Of a stretch of DNA of 64,000 nucleotides, positions 1-11,126 are shown in pieces; the first letter of the stretch is position 1, and every line of letters starts with the position of its first letter. A model generated the notes under the pieces. The model worked only from the letters and a program-made list of their open reading frames with translations, searched no databases and was not told where the DNA came from. Both the position numbers and the translations under genes were made by a program. This DNA is from Daphnia carinata (Eukaryota; Arthropoda; Branchiopoda; Diplostraca; Daphniidae), in contig NC_081334.1 in NCBI RefSeq assembly GCF_022539665.2, positions 5,922,424 to 5,986,423 of the forward strand, written 5' to 3'.

Positions 1-3000
1 GGGTAGGATAGAAAAGATAGCAGCTCTCCTTTTCTTTTTGAGCACTAGGTGATTGTTTTGGTTTTCAGTTCAAAGATCACGATGAAAATCTCTTTTCACG
101 CGGGGTCTCACGTGGGGTTATGATAACCGGCCTTTGTGTTTCTATTTTTCCCATTCCTGTTCTATTTCTCTTTAATTTCATTCGCTCTCTTTGTGTTTTG
201 CTTCATCGCCTTAGTAAGCGAGTCTCATCTCGGTAGGTGAATTCGAAAACGATTTGAATTCTATTGGAGTTCAACACACGCATCCATCATACTGTTGAAT
301 GGCTTTTAGGGCCAAGGCCGGTCTTCTTCGTTGGTCTAATCCGATCCGATCTTCTTTTTTTAAACATTGAGAAAGAGTCTTCTTTCTTTTTGCCTACCCA
401 CCGTATTTCCTACTTGTCACAGTTTCTTTTTTTCCCCCTGTTCTGGAGAAATAACTGATTGATTTTCGACGGAGGGAAACGATCGAGATAAGAGGTTTGA
501 CGAATACCATTGGGTTTGCCCACATGCAAACTATGTTTGGCCAATAGTTTTGGCGAGTTTCAACGTTGCGTGCAAGAATGTTGTTAACGCCCATTGCAAG
601 AAGAGGGAGACTATTGTCGTTAAAAGAAAAAAAACAGACGGCTGTGACAAATCCATCTGTAATTCATTTTTGTGTGGAAAAACGAAGATAAAAACTTCAG
701 AAAATTGAGGACAAGGTCGTGCTTTTCTCTTTTTTTTTTCTTTCCCTTGATTACTTTTCCACGCGTTACTGGTCGAGCTGTTGGTTAACGGTTAGTGGTC
801 GCCATAACTGCCTTGTTGTCTTCAAGATCGATCTGCTTTGCTAGCTACGACATTTTTCGGACACGATAAATTTAAGAAAAAAAAAGGAAGGAAATAAGTA
901 GACCGAATGCGTTTGATACGCAAAGTTGCGAGTCTTCATATCTTGTTTGGCCATCATACTCTCACTTTTCCATCTTCTAATGTCGTTTGTTATTTCCACT
1001 TTTTTCTCTCTCGTTGTTGGCTCGTACGACGCACGACAAGAATGCGGAGAAAGCGAAAAAAGAGCTGTGCGACCTGTCGAACCGTTAGATTTGCCAAAAA
1101 GAAAATCGCCGTGTTTCTCCGGTTGCTTATCGTCTTGTATCACGGAGAATCTTCGAAAAAAAAATCGTGATGCACGTGCCAAATGGCAAAACGATGCATA
1201 ACTTATGTTCTTGGCAAAAACGAATAAGCAAATCACGTTGAAATTACGATACACTTTCCCTCATCGCCTGTCCGTGTTTGTCGAATAGCACACACCCCTC
1301 CGCGTGTTTACAAAGAAAACAAATAATTAGACAGAGAAAGAAAAATGAGAAAACGAGCAAGTAATCGTTAGGGCGATGTCTCGACGAACCAGAAGTTTTT
1401 AACAAGTTTTTTTTATCTGCCATGCTTCGAGCTCGAATGAAAATTGTATTTTGTGAAAACGTTGTTTTGTTTTTTTACCTTTTCGTTTAAACAGAGAGAC
1501 CGTCCGGTCTCTGCTGGATTTGGTCAATGATTCCAAAAGCACTTGACACTGCAAAACTGTAGTTTAAAAAAGAAACCGCACTGCTGTTCAACAATTGAGC
1601 TATTTGGTTGAGAAAAAAAAGATCGTGCAAGTGAAAGCGGTTCTCGCTTTCTCTTTTTTGGTTGTTGTCAGAGCTCCTGTTCGGTCTGCGTCGGAACAGC
1701 GACTGACGGAAGCAGTAGGGATTGCATCGGTAGTCGTTATCTTCTATACGCAGGGCAACTCCCACACGAAGTAGCCAAAAAAGACTAACGCTCCATTTTG
1801 TACGTCGAACGTTCTTACACATGACCTTCCGACACGTACGCAATTTTGCCGTACATTCTTACGTCGTTTCGTTTGAACTCGATGGTCAACTGGAGTGAGA
1901 GGGGGACTTGATTTCCAACTCGCTTTTTTTGTTTTTGCGTACGTGAGTCATTATTCCGTGAAAACGGAAGTGATGCACGCTAACCAAATAAAAGTAAACA
2001 CTGTTGCTGTTCATTGTTGAATGAAGCAAGTGTCCCGACTACCATATGTAGCTGTAGGCGATCACGAAGTTGGTGAGGAATTCACCGTTGGTGCAACAAA
2101 AGGGGATTCTCTCACTTTGCTCGAGTCACATCTAAAAGAACGCCGTCTGTTAACGAGCGGGATTTTCCAGCATCCGCTTTGATGCAATACGAATTGTTTT
2201 CTCGAGTACGCACAATTGAAAAGAGTTCTCATCGTTATGAATTTTTTGTTGTTGTTGTTGCCTCCACCCGATTCGGTTTTTTTTTTTTTTTTTTTTTACA
2301 ATTTCCGTGTGCCCTTCAAATTTTCTGCTCTCTTTGGTTAAGTTCAAGTTTGAAAACGCTTGATCGCCTGCGACTAAGTTACTTGCATCGACCTCGTCTC
2401 GAATATTTCGTGCTGATTGAGGGCGTGGGCAATGGACGCTTGCTTCTATTATCTTTGCTGTTGACCTTGATGTAAGCTGTTCTCATGTGCTAGATGGTGT
2501 GCCACCTTGGTTAGGACATATGCTTTGATGATCGAGTTTTGAAAAGATGGTAGAACCTTGACGCCACAGAGTTACTATCCCGTTTCATGGAGACTTTCGA
2601 AAAACGACATCACATTCAAAATGGGTAGAAAATCCGAATTTATTGATTTATTATTTTCGCGTGTTGTGTATCGCGTAGAAAGCGTAGGAGGTGGTCTGCC
2701 AATCCTGAATCGGAGCTTTCTTCAGCTATCGGAAAATTCGTGATTGCCGTCTGTCATTTCGATCGGTAGGGTACGTCACGTTCGCCTGCCTTTCTATTTA
2801 AATGCACGTCTTTGAGGTCTGGAAACATTTTGTATTTCGGTTGTTTAGAGCCACCGGTTTTTCTAGGGTGAGAAGAGTTGGCAACAAGAAGACAAAGGAA
2901 GGTTGAGAGAACTAAAATCATCTAAATTTATTACGTCATGTGAAAATGTGGTGAGTGAATTGCCGGTTGGATTTTCTTTCGACTCGTTTTGTTGTTATTT

Positions 3001-3688
3001 TGAGAGCTGGGCCAAGGTCCTGAGCTGATTTGCTCCTTCTTCCAAATGAAGCAATCTACTTTGTAAGAGAAGAAGAAGAAAAACCAGCCCAGAATTGGTT
3101 AGCTTGTCATATTGTTCTCAATTAACTGAAAGAAGTGTCTTATGGTGAACCAGCTCTTTTCTCTTTTTCCCCTCAAGTCGAGTTTGATTCGATAGCGTGG
3201 AAGATAAGTAAAAGCCAACATCACAATTGAAACCGGATCGTGAGAAGATTGTGTCGATGAATTGCCGTCTTCGGCCTTGTCTAGACAAAAAGCTTTTTTA
3301 TTATTCTAAATTTTTGCTGCACAGATGTTTCGGCCGTAAATAGGTGAAAGTGAAAGTTTGTCCCAAACAGCCACCGTGACAAGTCTTTTGTTTGCATTAG
3401 ATTAGTGTCTGTTTCGTACTGTTTTCTGCTTCATTTCTTACATTCTTCGGTTGGATGTCAAGTACATTCGAATGTAATCTCTTTGTTGTGCAATCAAAAC
3501 CTGATTCGTTGCGAAAACCTCGAAGCCTAAAAAAGGGGTTTCCGGAATTCCAAAACATTATTATCGTTCTATTTAGTCAGTCACGGGGAATTCGGCGTGC
3601 TTTTTTTTTCATACCATAGTCCATAATAATTTTAAACGTTCCTATCTCATTTTTTGTTTCTCCCCAACTTTTATTTCTTTTTCTATAG
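1..3688. other. Non-coding, no gene recognised
   Basis: This stretch is AT-rich with T-runs such as the one near 2277-2297 and a short GTT repeat near 2247. Both strands hold only short open frames of low-complexity composition, and none resembles the TPR repeats expected upstream of the Naa15 exons that begin at 3689. It is most simply a large intron of that gene, because the first exon starts inside a codon after a good acceptor. It could also contain an unrecognised 5'UTR or promoter. Confidence 0.5.
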
Positions 3689-4929
3689 CTTCTCTACCAC
3701 CGGTTGAATTGAAGAAGTTGCGCGCCCAACAACGCAAGGCGGCTAAAAAAGCCGAACAAGAGAAGCAAGAAAAGCTGCTACAACAGCAACGTGAGCAGCG
3801 AGAGCGGGAGCAACGCGAAAGAGAGCAGCGCGACCCGCACAGTCACCACCAGAAACGGCCCCATAATCAGCAAGACAAAGAAGCCGATGCCCCACCCGTC
3901 GACGACTTGCAACCCCAGAAGTTAGCCAGGGTATGCGTTGCTTTTTTGCACTTAACCTAACCTACGGCCATTTGATTTTCTCTTTGTTTTTCTGGTGTGA
4001 CAGGTCGAAGACCCGCTTGAACAAGCAATCAAGTTTTTGCAACCGCTGCAAGAATGGGCCTCTAATCGTATCGAAACCCATCTACTGGCTTTCGAAGTTT
4101 ATTTGAGAAAAGGTATTGCGTTATAGTTTTTTTTTTAGTTAGTAATGATGTCGTCTTTAATTTGATTTTTCTGGATTAGGCAAGCCACTTCTGATGGCCC
4201 AATCGGTAAAGCGTGCCTTAAAGGTAGATCCCAACCACCCTCAATTGCATTCTTGTCTCATCCGGTTGCATCGTTTCCTCACCAATGGCGACCTGCTCAA
4301 CGAGAACGTCTCGCACCCCGCCGTGGCCTCGGTGCTGAAGAGTGAAACCCAGCCGCTGTTCCGTCATCATCAAGAGGCCGAGCAGCTCAACAAAGAGTTC
4401 TTGGAGGAGAACGCCAACTCTCTCCCTCACTTACTGCAAGGTAAATTTAATAAATTTTTGGTTTGTTTAATGATTATTCTGTGTATTAATTCAAATATTT
4501 TTTGTTCCGGCTGGATGGTGATTTGACAGGAGCCAAAATGATGTGTTTTCTCAATCCCACTCGTGATGCAGAAGCAGTGTCCCTTGTCACCCGGCTTTCC
4601 GACGCCCATCAGGGTGTAACGGTTCAGGTACTGTCGTCTTCATTAGATTCTTTCTTTTAGAAAAGAAATGGTGTTTTTTAAACAGTGTTTCCTTATCACT
4701 TATGTAGACTTGCATAGACATATTGAAAGCGTTGCAAAAAGGTGAATTTGGCGAAGCTGGTCGCAACGAAATCAGCAGCTTCAAAGCAGCGTGCCACCAG
4801 CGCATGCCCCACGCCGTCGACTTTTTTTCTGGTCAACAGGTTGCTTTGACCGCGAATCACAATCACGCGGTGGAAGAATCATTGACAAATCACGTCTCGA
4901 ATTTGACAGTTGAAGACGGAACCAATTGA
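3689..4929 (+). CDS. Naa15: N-alpha-acetyltransferase 15, NatA auxiliary subunit (C-terminal part)
   Basis: This is the C-terminal 309 residues of the NatA scaffold, which anchors the catalytic subunit Naa10 to the ribosome for co-translational acetylation of N-termini. Exons are 3689-3930, 4004-4112, 4180-4440, 4530-4627 and 4708-4929. All introns are GT..AG, 67-89 nt long, and keep frame. The order of conserved pieces follows NAA15: [16 protein letters not shown], then [31 protein letters not shown], a SVKRAL..DP.HP..H block, [12 protein letters not shown], and a final [10 protein letters not shown] charged segment rich in Q, R and E (about residues 20-50 of this part) is longer and more repetitive than I expect for the family. 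The N-terminal TPR region is absent from the window. A paralogue equivalent to NAA16 cannot be excluded. The downstream neighbour is convergent. Confidence 0.93.
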
Positions 4930-4939
4930 ACAGCACTTA

Positions 4940-4958
4940 ATTAAATAAGAATATTAAA
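4940..4958 (+). terminator. Possible poly(A) signals of Naa15
   Basis: Two ATTAAA variants (4940 and 4953) lie 11 and 24 nt after the Naa15 stop codon. ATTAAA is a common alternative to AATAAA. The assignment is by position only. Confidence 0.35.
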
Positions 4959-5750
4959 GTAAGAGTAACATCATTGAGAAAAAATCTAGGTATATGGTCT
5001 TTAGCAGTGACGATTTCACATCTGTCTTTATTATGGTTTCTTTTCATTTTTATTTCTTTTTTTTCCTCTCTCGTATCTGTTTTTTTTTTTTATTATTTGT
5101 TTTTGTTTTTTCTTCTTTGAGGGTGAAAAGAAACCAATCGCCCAGAAGCGGAAATACTTTTGTCATCTGCTATTTACACGGAAATTTCTGGGATTTTCTT
5201 TATATACGAAAACCCTAATCACAAACACCAGCCATGGAACAATTTATTATTGGTATTTTTTTTTAGATTTTTTCTTCTTCTTTTGTCAACAGTAAAGAGT
5301 CGATTGTGTGCCTTGGCTGGAAGTGAAAGTCAGAATAATCGTTTTGAAACCAATACATTTTTTTCTGAGTTAAATTAAAATAAATTCCTAATTGGTTTTT
5401 TTGCATTAGCGTAAAAGTTTTGTTTTTGTCTCAGTAATCTCTTAGATGCTAACAGTTGAGTTCTTTCTTCTTTTTTGTTTCATTCTTTTCTCACCCTTCC
5501 ATGAATTGAGGTGTGAATTGGCGCGTTTATGGCATGAAAGTTGTGCGTGAAGAGATGAATACACAGTGTAGAACCTTTGCGGCACAGTCCGCTATTTATT
5601 ATCTAAATGAGTCATTGATCACGTCAGATCATAATCCAGAAGTTTAAAAATTACTGCAACCTGTGGATTGTCGAGGGCGTTAGCAGATTACAAATGCCAG
5701 GTAAACCGCACTTTTCTTTTCCATCAGCCTTAAAAATGGATTTCGTTGGG
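4959..5750. other. Convergent 3' intergenic region
   Basis: AT-rich DNA between the ends of Naa15 (+) and the dCMP deaminase (-). No open frame with coding character was seen. A TTTATT at 5595-5600 reads AATAAA on the minus strand, about 150 nt beyond the deaminase stop, and may be its poly(A) signal. Confidence 0.5.
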
Positions 5751-6515
5751 CTAAACAGACATGTTCCAATCAATTTCTTCAAAATCAATCACAAGTTTTG
5801 AATTCTTTGGCACAAATTGTTGATATTTAACTCCAGCCATGTCAAACATGAGTTTAGAAGCTTTAGTTGATGGCTTGTCTTTGTGCTTGTCAGACATGTA
5901 CACTACTAATTTAATTCCAGCCTGTATAAAACAAAAACATTAAAGCAAATTCTCTTTCAATCACAGACCTGTAGCTATTACCTGAATAATCAACTTTGCA
6001 CATTCATTGCATGGGAAGAGTGCCACATAGAGAGAACAGCCTCTCAGATCAGCACTGTTTTTGTTCATTATGGCATTCATTTCAGCATGACAAACTGCAA
6101 AGAACAAAAAATTAATTGCCTTTTTATAGGAATTATTTTTATGACTTACCATACATATACTTGGTTTCAATTGGTTTGGAAGAAGTTTTTCCCCAAGGCA
6201 GCATATCATCACTACAACCAATTGGCATTCCATTATATCCCACACCAACAATTCTGTTGTTCGAGTCAGTTATGCATGCCCCAACTTGAGTACATGGGTC
6301 TTTGCTTCTCATAGCAGAAAGGAAAGCAACAGCCATGAAGTACTCTGGCCACTCCAAGTAATCTTCCCTTTTTTTCTCAAGATCCCTGTAATTATAGTAA
6401 GTACAACAATAAAATCCGCCGAAGAAAGGAAGTGGGTTGAATGTTGTTACCTAATTTTTTTTTGTTTGATTTGAGTCTGCGGCTTTAGCTTCCTCATCTT
6501 CGATATGCAGCCCAT
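5751..6515 (-). CDS. Dctd: Deoxycytidylate (dCMP) deaminase
   Basis: It deaminates dCMP to dUMP, the substrate for thymidylate synthase, in the cytosol. Minus-strand exons are 6451-6515, 6150-6385, 5982-6094 and 5751-5921, giving 194 residues, close to the family's usual 170-190. The zinc-dependent deaminase signature is intact: H103-A-E105 (zinc ligand and proton shuttle) and P128-C-N-E-C132, with C129 and C132 as zinc ligands. Other family blocks visible are [32 protein letters not shown] and [19 protein letters not shown]. The start at 6515 was chosen because the exon-1/exon-2 junction (AG|G) stays in frame only from this ATG or the in-frame one at 6497. The upstream ATG at 6570 is in another frame and reaches a stop at the splice donor. 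The gene is convergent with Naa15. Confidence 0.95.
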
Positions 6516-6808
6516 TTAATGTAGCGTTCAACGTTTTCTCATTCGAGGCCTCTAATCCACCAGTATTCATTTCCTGCTAAGGGTATTCTGTAGGTTAGGT
6601 GCACTGAAAAAAGTATCGTAAGTAAAGTCTTGAATTTGCACTAGCAGACTGGTATTCAAAACCACCATATTCATAATAATTGCTTAGCTGCCAGACTCAT
6701 TAATGGTCTGACTGACTGATGAAGTCAACTAGTCAATATGCTTAATTTAAAATAATTTTCTCAAACAGATTTGTATCCTATGTATTATAACAAATTTAAG
6801 AAGATTCC
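6516..6808. promoter_or_regulatory. Upstream region of dCMP deaminase
   Basis: This DNA separates the deaminase start from the repeat tract. No TATA box is evident on the minus strand. It contains an out-of-frame ATG (6570) whose short frame ends at 6451, exactly at the exon-1 boundary. If transcribed, it would be an upstream open reading frame overlapping the main start. Confidence 0.3.
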
Positions 6809-6912
6809 TATGGCAATCCGTTTAACCCTCCAAAAAAAATATCGTTTTTTTTTCAGTTTTACTGCTATCGCCATCTGCCGGTCAGATTCCTTCGGTAAAA
6901 CGAATTGCCGTA
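6809..6912. mobile_element. Short MITE-like element sharing termini with the palindrome
   Basis: The left end TATGGCAATCCGTTTAACC and the right end GGTAAAACGAATTGCCGTA form imperfect inverted repeats about 104 bp apart. Inside lies a T-run and a CATCTGCCGGTCAG motif, resembling the terminal 100 bp of the large palindromic element (CATCTACCGCTCAG at about 7141). No clear target-site duplication was found. It looks like an internally deleted relative of the 7044-11126 element. Confidence 0.45.
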
Positions 6913-6913
6913 A

Positions 6914-7020
6914 TAAAATGCAGATATGGGAAGCATTACTCGTGGCGTTCGTTGCGGAGTTTTAGAGAACCTTCTTATGTTCTGCTCTCAGTGAACCCCT
7001 CGTGTTTACCAGTAAATGTT
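6914..7020 (+). repeat. Dispersed repeat, copy 1
   Basis: About 105 bp containing the core CTCGTGGCGTTCGTTGCGGA. It matches, in inverse orientation, sequences at about 15795-15915 and 16565-16690. Copy 1 and the 15.8-kb copy are roughly 85% alike by eye. Confidence 0.6.
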
Positions 7021-7037
7021 TTTTGGAAGATTTTCTG

Positions 7038-7043
7038 GATATT
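7038..7043. repeat. Left target-site duplication GATATT
   Basis: GATATT directly precedes the left terminus TATGGCAATCCG. The same six bases follow the right terminus at 11127-11132. Confidence 0.55.
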
Positions 7044-7344
7044 TATGGCAATCCGTTTTACCCCCAAAAAAAAAAAAAAAAAATTTCGTCAAACAAAAAA
7101 AAAAAAAAAACACACTTTTTTCTTTTTTTCCGACACGTAGCCATCTACCGCTCAGACTCGTTATTACTGGCATGTAGGCAATTTCAGTCCATTGGATGCC
7201 ATTCGCAGTTAGTTGAGTAGCGTGGATGGAGAATAACGTGTGGCTGGAGAAAAATATGTTAAAATGGATAAGATAATAAAAGATAAGGATGGTAAGTACA
7301 AAGATTATTATATTAGTTTTCAATTATTAATTATTGTTTTTTAG

Positions 7345-8180
7345 CTCTAATTATGAACCTGCAGGCTCAATTATTGTTCGTAATCAGTCCATGCAACGAT
7401 GGAACTGAACAATTGTGGGACCGTATTTGGGCCAAAAATGGGTGTGGTACGGAAACCCAGAAATAGCACGAGTTCAACATAAAACATGAATTAGGTACTT
7501 TTCGGTTTTTTGTCTATCGAAAAAGTATTTTTAATGCTATTATTTTGCATTCACAGAATTTTAGCAGGGGATCAAGTCAAGTCTGGAAGTTTTACAAGAT
7601 GGAAGAGTCGGTCTACAGTTGAAAAAACACAGAGTGCATTACCATTAAGGTATGAGCTGCTTCTCTTGCTAAAGAACAACTTGTCCTTTACGTTCAGAGT
7701 GTTGGTGAAGCTGGATACTTAAATGGCCCTAAAGATGTTTCACTTTGCTGGCATTGCAGTGATGAACATCATACATGCACTCTTTAGGTATGAACGGAAT
7801 TTTCTTGAAAAAATTTTGAATTTATGACGAAGGATTTCTCCTCCTTTTTGCCAACCATGTCTAATCTACAAAAAAAATTTATCCAATAGGAAATGATTTT
7901 CAGCATACTGGGATAACAACTATCAAGAATGCAACATTCTAGGGGGGCTATTTTATCATTCAAGAGCCTTATACAATGATTTTCATCTGCAATTTGTATG
8001 GCCTTTCCCAAGCTTCTGCCAGAAGTTGAATCTATGAGTCCTGTAAGTCACATGAGCAACAATTGAGATGCTTAATGGTGTTGTTTTTCTTTTCTCAGTA
8101 TAGGTTAATAGTAACATTGGATCTGAAAAGATTCTTGGTTGGGGCAAGACACTGAATAAATTGTAATGATTGGATGGATG
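7345..8180 (+). pseudogene. Spliced-looking transcription unit, decayed gene or lncRNA (left arm)
   Basis: Five consecutive exon-like blocks are bounded by good GT..AG sites with short introns: 7345-7494, 7557-7649, 7698-7787, 7890-8042 and 8099 to about 8180. An additional donor ends a block at 7291 (GGATG|GTAAGT), and AATAAA lies at 8155-8160. Individual blocks have short, protein-like open frames, for example LCWHCSDEHHTC in block 3 and LIVTLDLKRFLVGARH in the last. I could not join the frames: block 1 ends in TAG, and block 3 reaches TAG exactly at its donor. It is therefore probably non-coding or a pseudogene. I recognise no family. The identical unit is mirrored on the minus strand of the right arm. 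Confidence 0.4.
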
Positions 8181-8236
8181 ACATGACATTTCTATACTTC
8201 ATTCGGATTCCCGGATCGGTATTTTATATTTAAAAA

Positions 8237-8654
8237 ATTGAAGTGCATATCTGGGCTCCCTTCCTTTCCGTAGCCCCGTTTCCCCTTGACTCGTAATAAG
8301 CCCGTAGGGGGTCATGCCCCTACTGTACGGTATATATAAAAATAACATATACCGAGGTTTGGAGGGCTCTGGCCGGAAAGGGGACGTGGGGGTCCGCGTA
8401 GTCCGATGATGTGTTCACGGAGGGCGACGTGGCTATCCACAAATCCGAACTAAAGGTTAATCGCTCCAGTAAAAATGTTCCAAATCTTCGGCTCTTCTTC
8501 CGGCTTCTCTTAGCCAATCACCGGGTAATCTCCCCGGTGGGTCAACAAGGCAGTGTCTCCCCCTGCCTGGGTTGACGGCAACTTTTGAAAGGGCTATTGT
8601 GCCTTTTTAAAGTTGCAAAAATAATTGTAATGTGCAGAGAATTGTCAATAAAAA
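8237..8654 (+). ncRNA. Hairpin-rich structured element, copy 1
   Basis: A roughly 418-nt element with a TATA-like TATATAAAAA at about 8331 and a terminal GTCAATAAAA near 8644. Its 3' half has three consecutive hairpins. Hairpin 1 (8519-8539) has arms CACCGGG and CCCGGTG. Hairpin 2 (8541-8576) has arms GTCAAC/GTTGAC outside and AGGCAG/CTGCCT inside. Hairpin 3 (8578-8616) has arms GCAACTTT and AAAGTTGC. A further stem GTAGGGG/CCCCTAC lies near 8307-8325. The copy at 12477 preserves all stems. This could be the leader or R region of a retroelement LTR (promoter, hairpins, poly(A) signal) or an independent RNA gene. Confidence 0.55.
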
Positions 8655-8923
8655 TTTTTTTATAAAATATTTTTTGCAAAATTCGTTTCTTTCATTGTCT
8701 GTGTTAGCTGTGTTCGCACATTACATATATCAACTTTCTTTTTTTTTTGCTATGCTTTATTTGTTTTTGTCACCTTTGATAGTAACCATTGTTTCCATTG
8801 GTTTATCGCTTATCTGTAAGTATTCGATTATTATTTATTACACTATTTGAATTCTTCAATTTAGATTCAAGGAACAACGTGTAATATCTGTATATTTTTT
8901 GAAGTAATTTTGTATTTTGTTTT

Positions 8924-8991
8924 ACTCGTATGGGAACCGATCCCTAGACATTCAGCGTGCAACGCCGATGCTCTAACATTGAGCCACGAGA
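8924..8991 (-). repeat. tRNA-like unit 1
   Basis: On the minus strand a box A-like GTGGCTCAATGTTAGAGC is followed by an anticodon-like arm TCGGC-GTTGCAC-GCTGA and a box B-like GGATCGGTTCCC. Ends CTCGT and ACGAG can pair. The T arm is degenerate, so this is not a standard tRNA gene. It lies in the unpaired centre of the palindrome. Confidence 0.5.
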
Positions 8992-9090
8992 TATATCTAA
9001 ATATTTTTTTATCGCATATCATATGTTATCGTCTAGGATGTTTATGCAGTCTTTCACAACTATATGTTTATCTTTCTTTTGCTTTCATAA

Positions 9091-9165
9091 GTTTCATAGC
9101 TCTGTGGTAGAGGCTTTAGCTGCGATACCTGTTACCCTGGGTTCAAACCTCAGTAGATGTGTAAA
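9091..9165 (+). repeat. tRNA-like unit 2
   Basis: Box A-like TAGCTCTGTGGTAGAGG and box B-like GGGTTCAAACC are spaced as in a tRNA. The ends do not pair well. It sits in the palindrome centre. Confidence 0.45.
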
Positions 9166-9277
9166 AATGAAGTAGAATAAATGTAGAAGAGTATATTGCA
9201 GAATTACTTTTCAGTTTTATTCTAAGTGTAAATGCAAGTCCACAAGTGACTAGAAAAAAGCCAACTTGACATCATAT

Positions 9278-9348
9278 GAATCATGGCTCATTGGTAGAGC
9301 ATCGGCGCGGTATGCCGAACATCCAGGGTTCTATCCCTGGGTAATAAT
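9278..9348 (+). repeat. tRNA-like unit 3
   Basis: Box A-like TGGCTCATTGGTAGAGC is followed by a perfect anticodon-type arm TCGGC-GCGGTAT-GCCGA and a perfect T arm CAGGG-TTCTATC-CCTG. The acceptor ends do not pair convincingly. Position 33 of the loop is C rather than the usual T. Confidence 0.5.
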
Positions 9349-9519
9349 AGAATGCTTACAGATAAACGATAAACCAATGGAAACAATGGTTACCATCAAA
9401 GGTGACAAAAACAAATAAAACAAAGCAAAAAAAAAGAAAGTTGATATATGTAATGTGCGAACACAGCTAACACAGACAATGAAAGAAACGAATTTTGCAA
9501 AAAATATTTTATAAAAAAA

Positions 9520-9937
9520 TTTTTATTGACAATTCTCTGCACATTACAATTATTTTTGCAACTTTAAAAAGGCACAATAGCCCTTTCAAAAGTTGCCGTC
9601 AACCCAGGCAGGGGGAGACACTGCCTTGTTGACCCACCGGGGAGATTACCCGGTGATTGGCTAAGAGAAGCCGGAAGAAGAGCCGAAGATTTGGAACATT
9701 TTTACTGGAGCGATTAACCTTTAGTTCGGATTTGTGGATAGCCACGTCGCCCTCCGTGAACACATCATCGGACTACGCGGACCCCCACGTCCCCTTTCCG
9801 GCCAGAGCCCTCCAAACCTCGGTATATGTTATTTTTATATATACCGTACAGTAGGGGCATGACCCCCTACGGGCTTATTACGAGTCAAGGGGAAACGGGG
9901 CTACGGAAAGGAAGGGAGCCCAGATATGCACTTCAAT
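9520..9937 (-). ncRNA. Hairpin-rich structured element, copy 2
   Basis: Mirror of copy 1, essentially identical, with hairpins at about 9635-9655, 9598-9633 and 9558-9596 on the minus strand. Its near-identity to copy 1 means it gives no independent covariation evidence. Confidence 0.55.
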
Positions 9938-9993
9938 TTTTTAAATATAAAATACCGATCCGGGAATCCGAATGAAGTATAGAAATGTCATGT

Positions 9994-10829
9994 CATCCAT
10001 CCAATCATTACAATTTATTCAGTGTCTTGCCCCAACCAAGAATCTTTTCAGATCCAATGTTACTATTAACCTATACTGAGAAAAGAAAAACAACACCATT
10101 AAGCATCTCAATTGTTGCTCATGTGACTTACAGGACTCATAGATTCAACTTCTGGCAGAAGCTTGGGAAAGGCCATACAAATTGCAGATGAAAATCATTG
10201 TATAAGGCTCTTGAATGATAAAATAGCCCCCCTAGAATGTTGCATTCTTGATAGTTGTTATCCCAGTATGCTGAAAATCATTTCCTATTGGATAAATTTT
10301 TTTTGTAGATTAGACATGGTTGGCAAAAGGGAGGAGAAATCCTTCGTCATAAATTCAAAATTTTTTCAAGAAAATTCCGTTCATACCTAAAGAGTGCATG
10401 TATGATGTTCATCGCTGCAATGCCAGCAAAGTGAAACATCTTTAGGGCCATTTAAGTATCCAGCTTCACCAACACTCTGAACGTAAAGGACAAGTTGTTC
10501 TTTAGCAAGAGAAGCAGCTCATACCTTAATGGTAATGCACTCTGTGTTTTTTCAACTGTAGACCGACTCTTCCATCTTGTAAAACTTCCAGACTTGACTT
10601 GATCCCCTGCTAAAATTCTGTGAATGCAAAATAATAGCATTAAAAATACTTTTTCGATAGACAAAAAACCGAAAAGTACCTAATTCATGTTTTATGTTGA
10701 ACTCGTGCTATTTCTGGGTTTCCGTACCACACCCATTTTTGGCCCAAATACGGTCCCACAATTGTTCAGTTCCATCGCTGCATGGACTGATTACGAACAA
10801 TAATTGAGCCTGCAGGTTCATAATTAGAG
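9994..10829 (-). pseudogene. Spliced-looking unit, mirrored copy (right arm)
   Basis: Minus-strand blocks at about 10680-10829, 10525-10617, 10387-10476, 10132-10284 and 9994-10075 mirror the left-arm unit with the same splice sites and poly(A) signal. The two units point toward each other, so read-through transcripts would form long duplex RNA. Confidence 0.4.
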
Positions 10830-11126
10830 CTAAAAAACAATAATTAATAATTGAAAACTAATATAATAATCTTTGTACTTACCATCCTTATCTTTTATTA
10901 TCTTATCCATTTTAACATATTTTTCTCCAGCCACACGTTATTCTCCATCCACGCTACTCAACTAACTGCGAATGGCATCCAATGGACTGAAATTGCCTAC
11001 ATGCCAGTAATAACGAGTCTGAGCGGTAGATGGCTACGTGTCGGAAAAAAAGAAAAAAGTGTGTTTTTTTTTTTTTTGTTTGACGAAATTTTTTTTTTTT
11101 TTTTGGGGGTAAAACGGATTGCCATA

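Larger units (their letters stand above)
7044..8821 (+). repeat. Left arm of palindrome
   Basis: Inverted copy of 9353-11126. Reading rightwards it holds the terminus with T/A-runs, a spliced-looking unit (7345 to about 8180), the hairpin element (8237-8654) and an AT-rich tail up to the unpaired centre. Confidence 0.75.
7044..11126. mobile_element. 4.08-kb palindromic (foldback-type) element
   Basis: Positions x and 18174-x are reverse complements over about 7145-8821 and 9353-11030. With slightly different homopolymer lengths the symmetry extends to the outer ends, giving two arms of about 1.78 kb and a 531-bp unpaired centre (8822-9352). The termini are TATGGCAATCCG and CGGATTGCCATA, flanked by GATATT on both sides. 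This supports insertion as a unit rather than an in-place inversion. The arms differ by only a few substitutions, for example at 7774, 7854 and 8793. No transposase was recognised. A 6-bp duplication does not by itself name a superfamily. An assembly-made palindrome is unlikely given these differences, the distinct centre and the duplication. Confidence 0.75.
9353..11126 (-). repeat. Right arm of palindrome
   Basis: Inverted copy of the left arm. It carries the mirrored hairpin element (9520-9937) and the mirrored spliced-looking unit, both on the minus strand. Confidence 0.75.

Noticed and set aside
264-2743. Several 60-140 codon frames in the first 2.7 kb
   Set aside because: None matches Naa15 or another family. 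They overlap on both strands and follow low-complexity DNA.
6712-6740. CTGATGA resembling a hammerhead ribozyme core
   Set aside because: No GAAA core segment or flanking stems are present.
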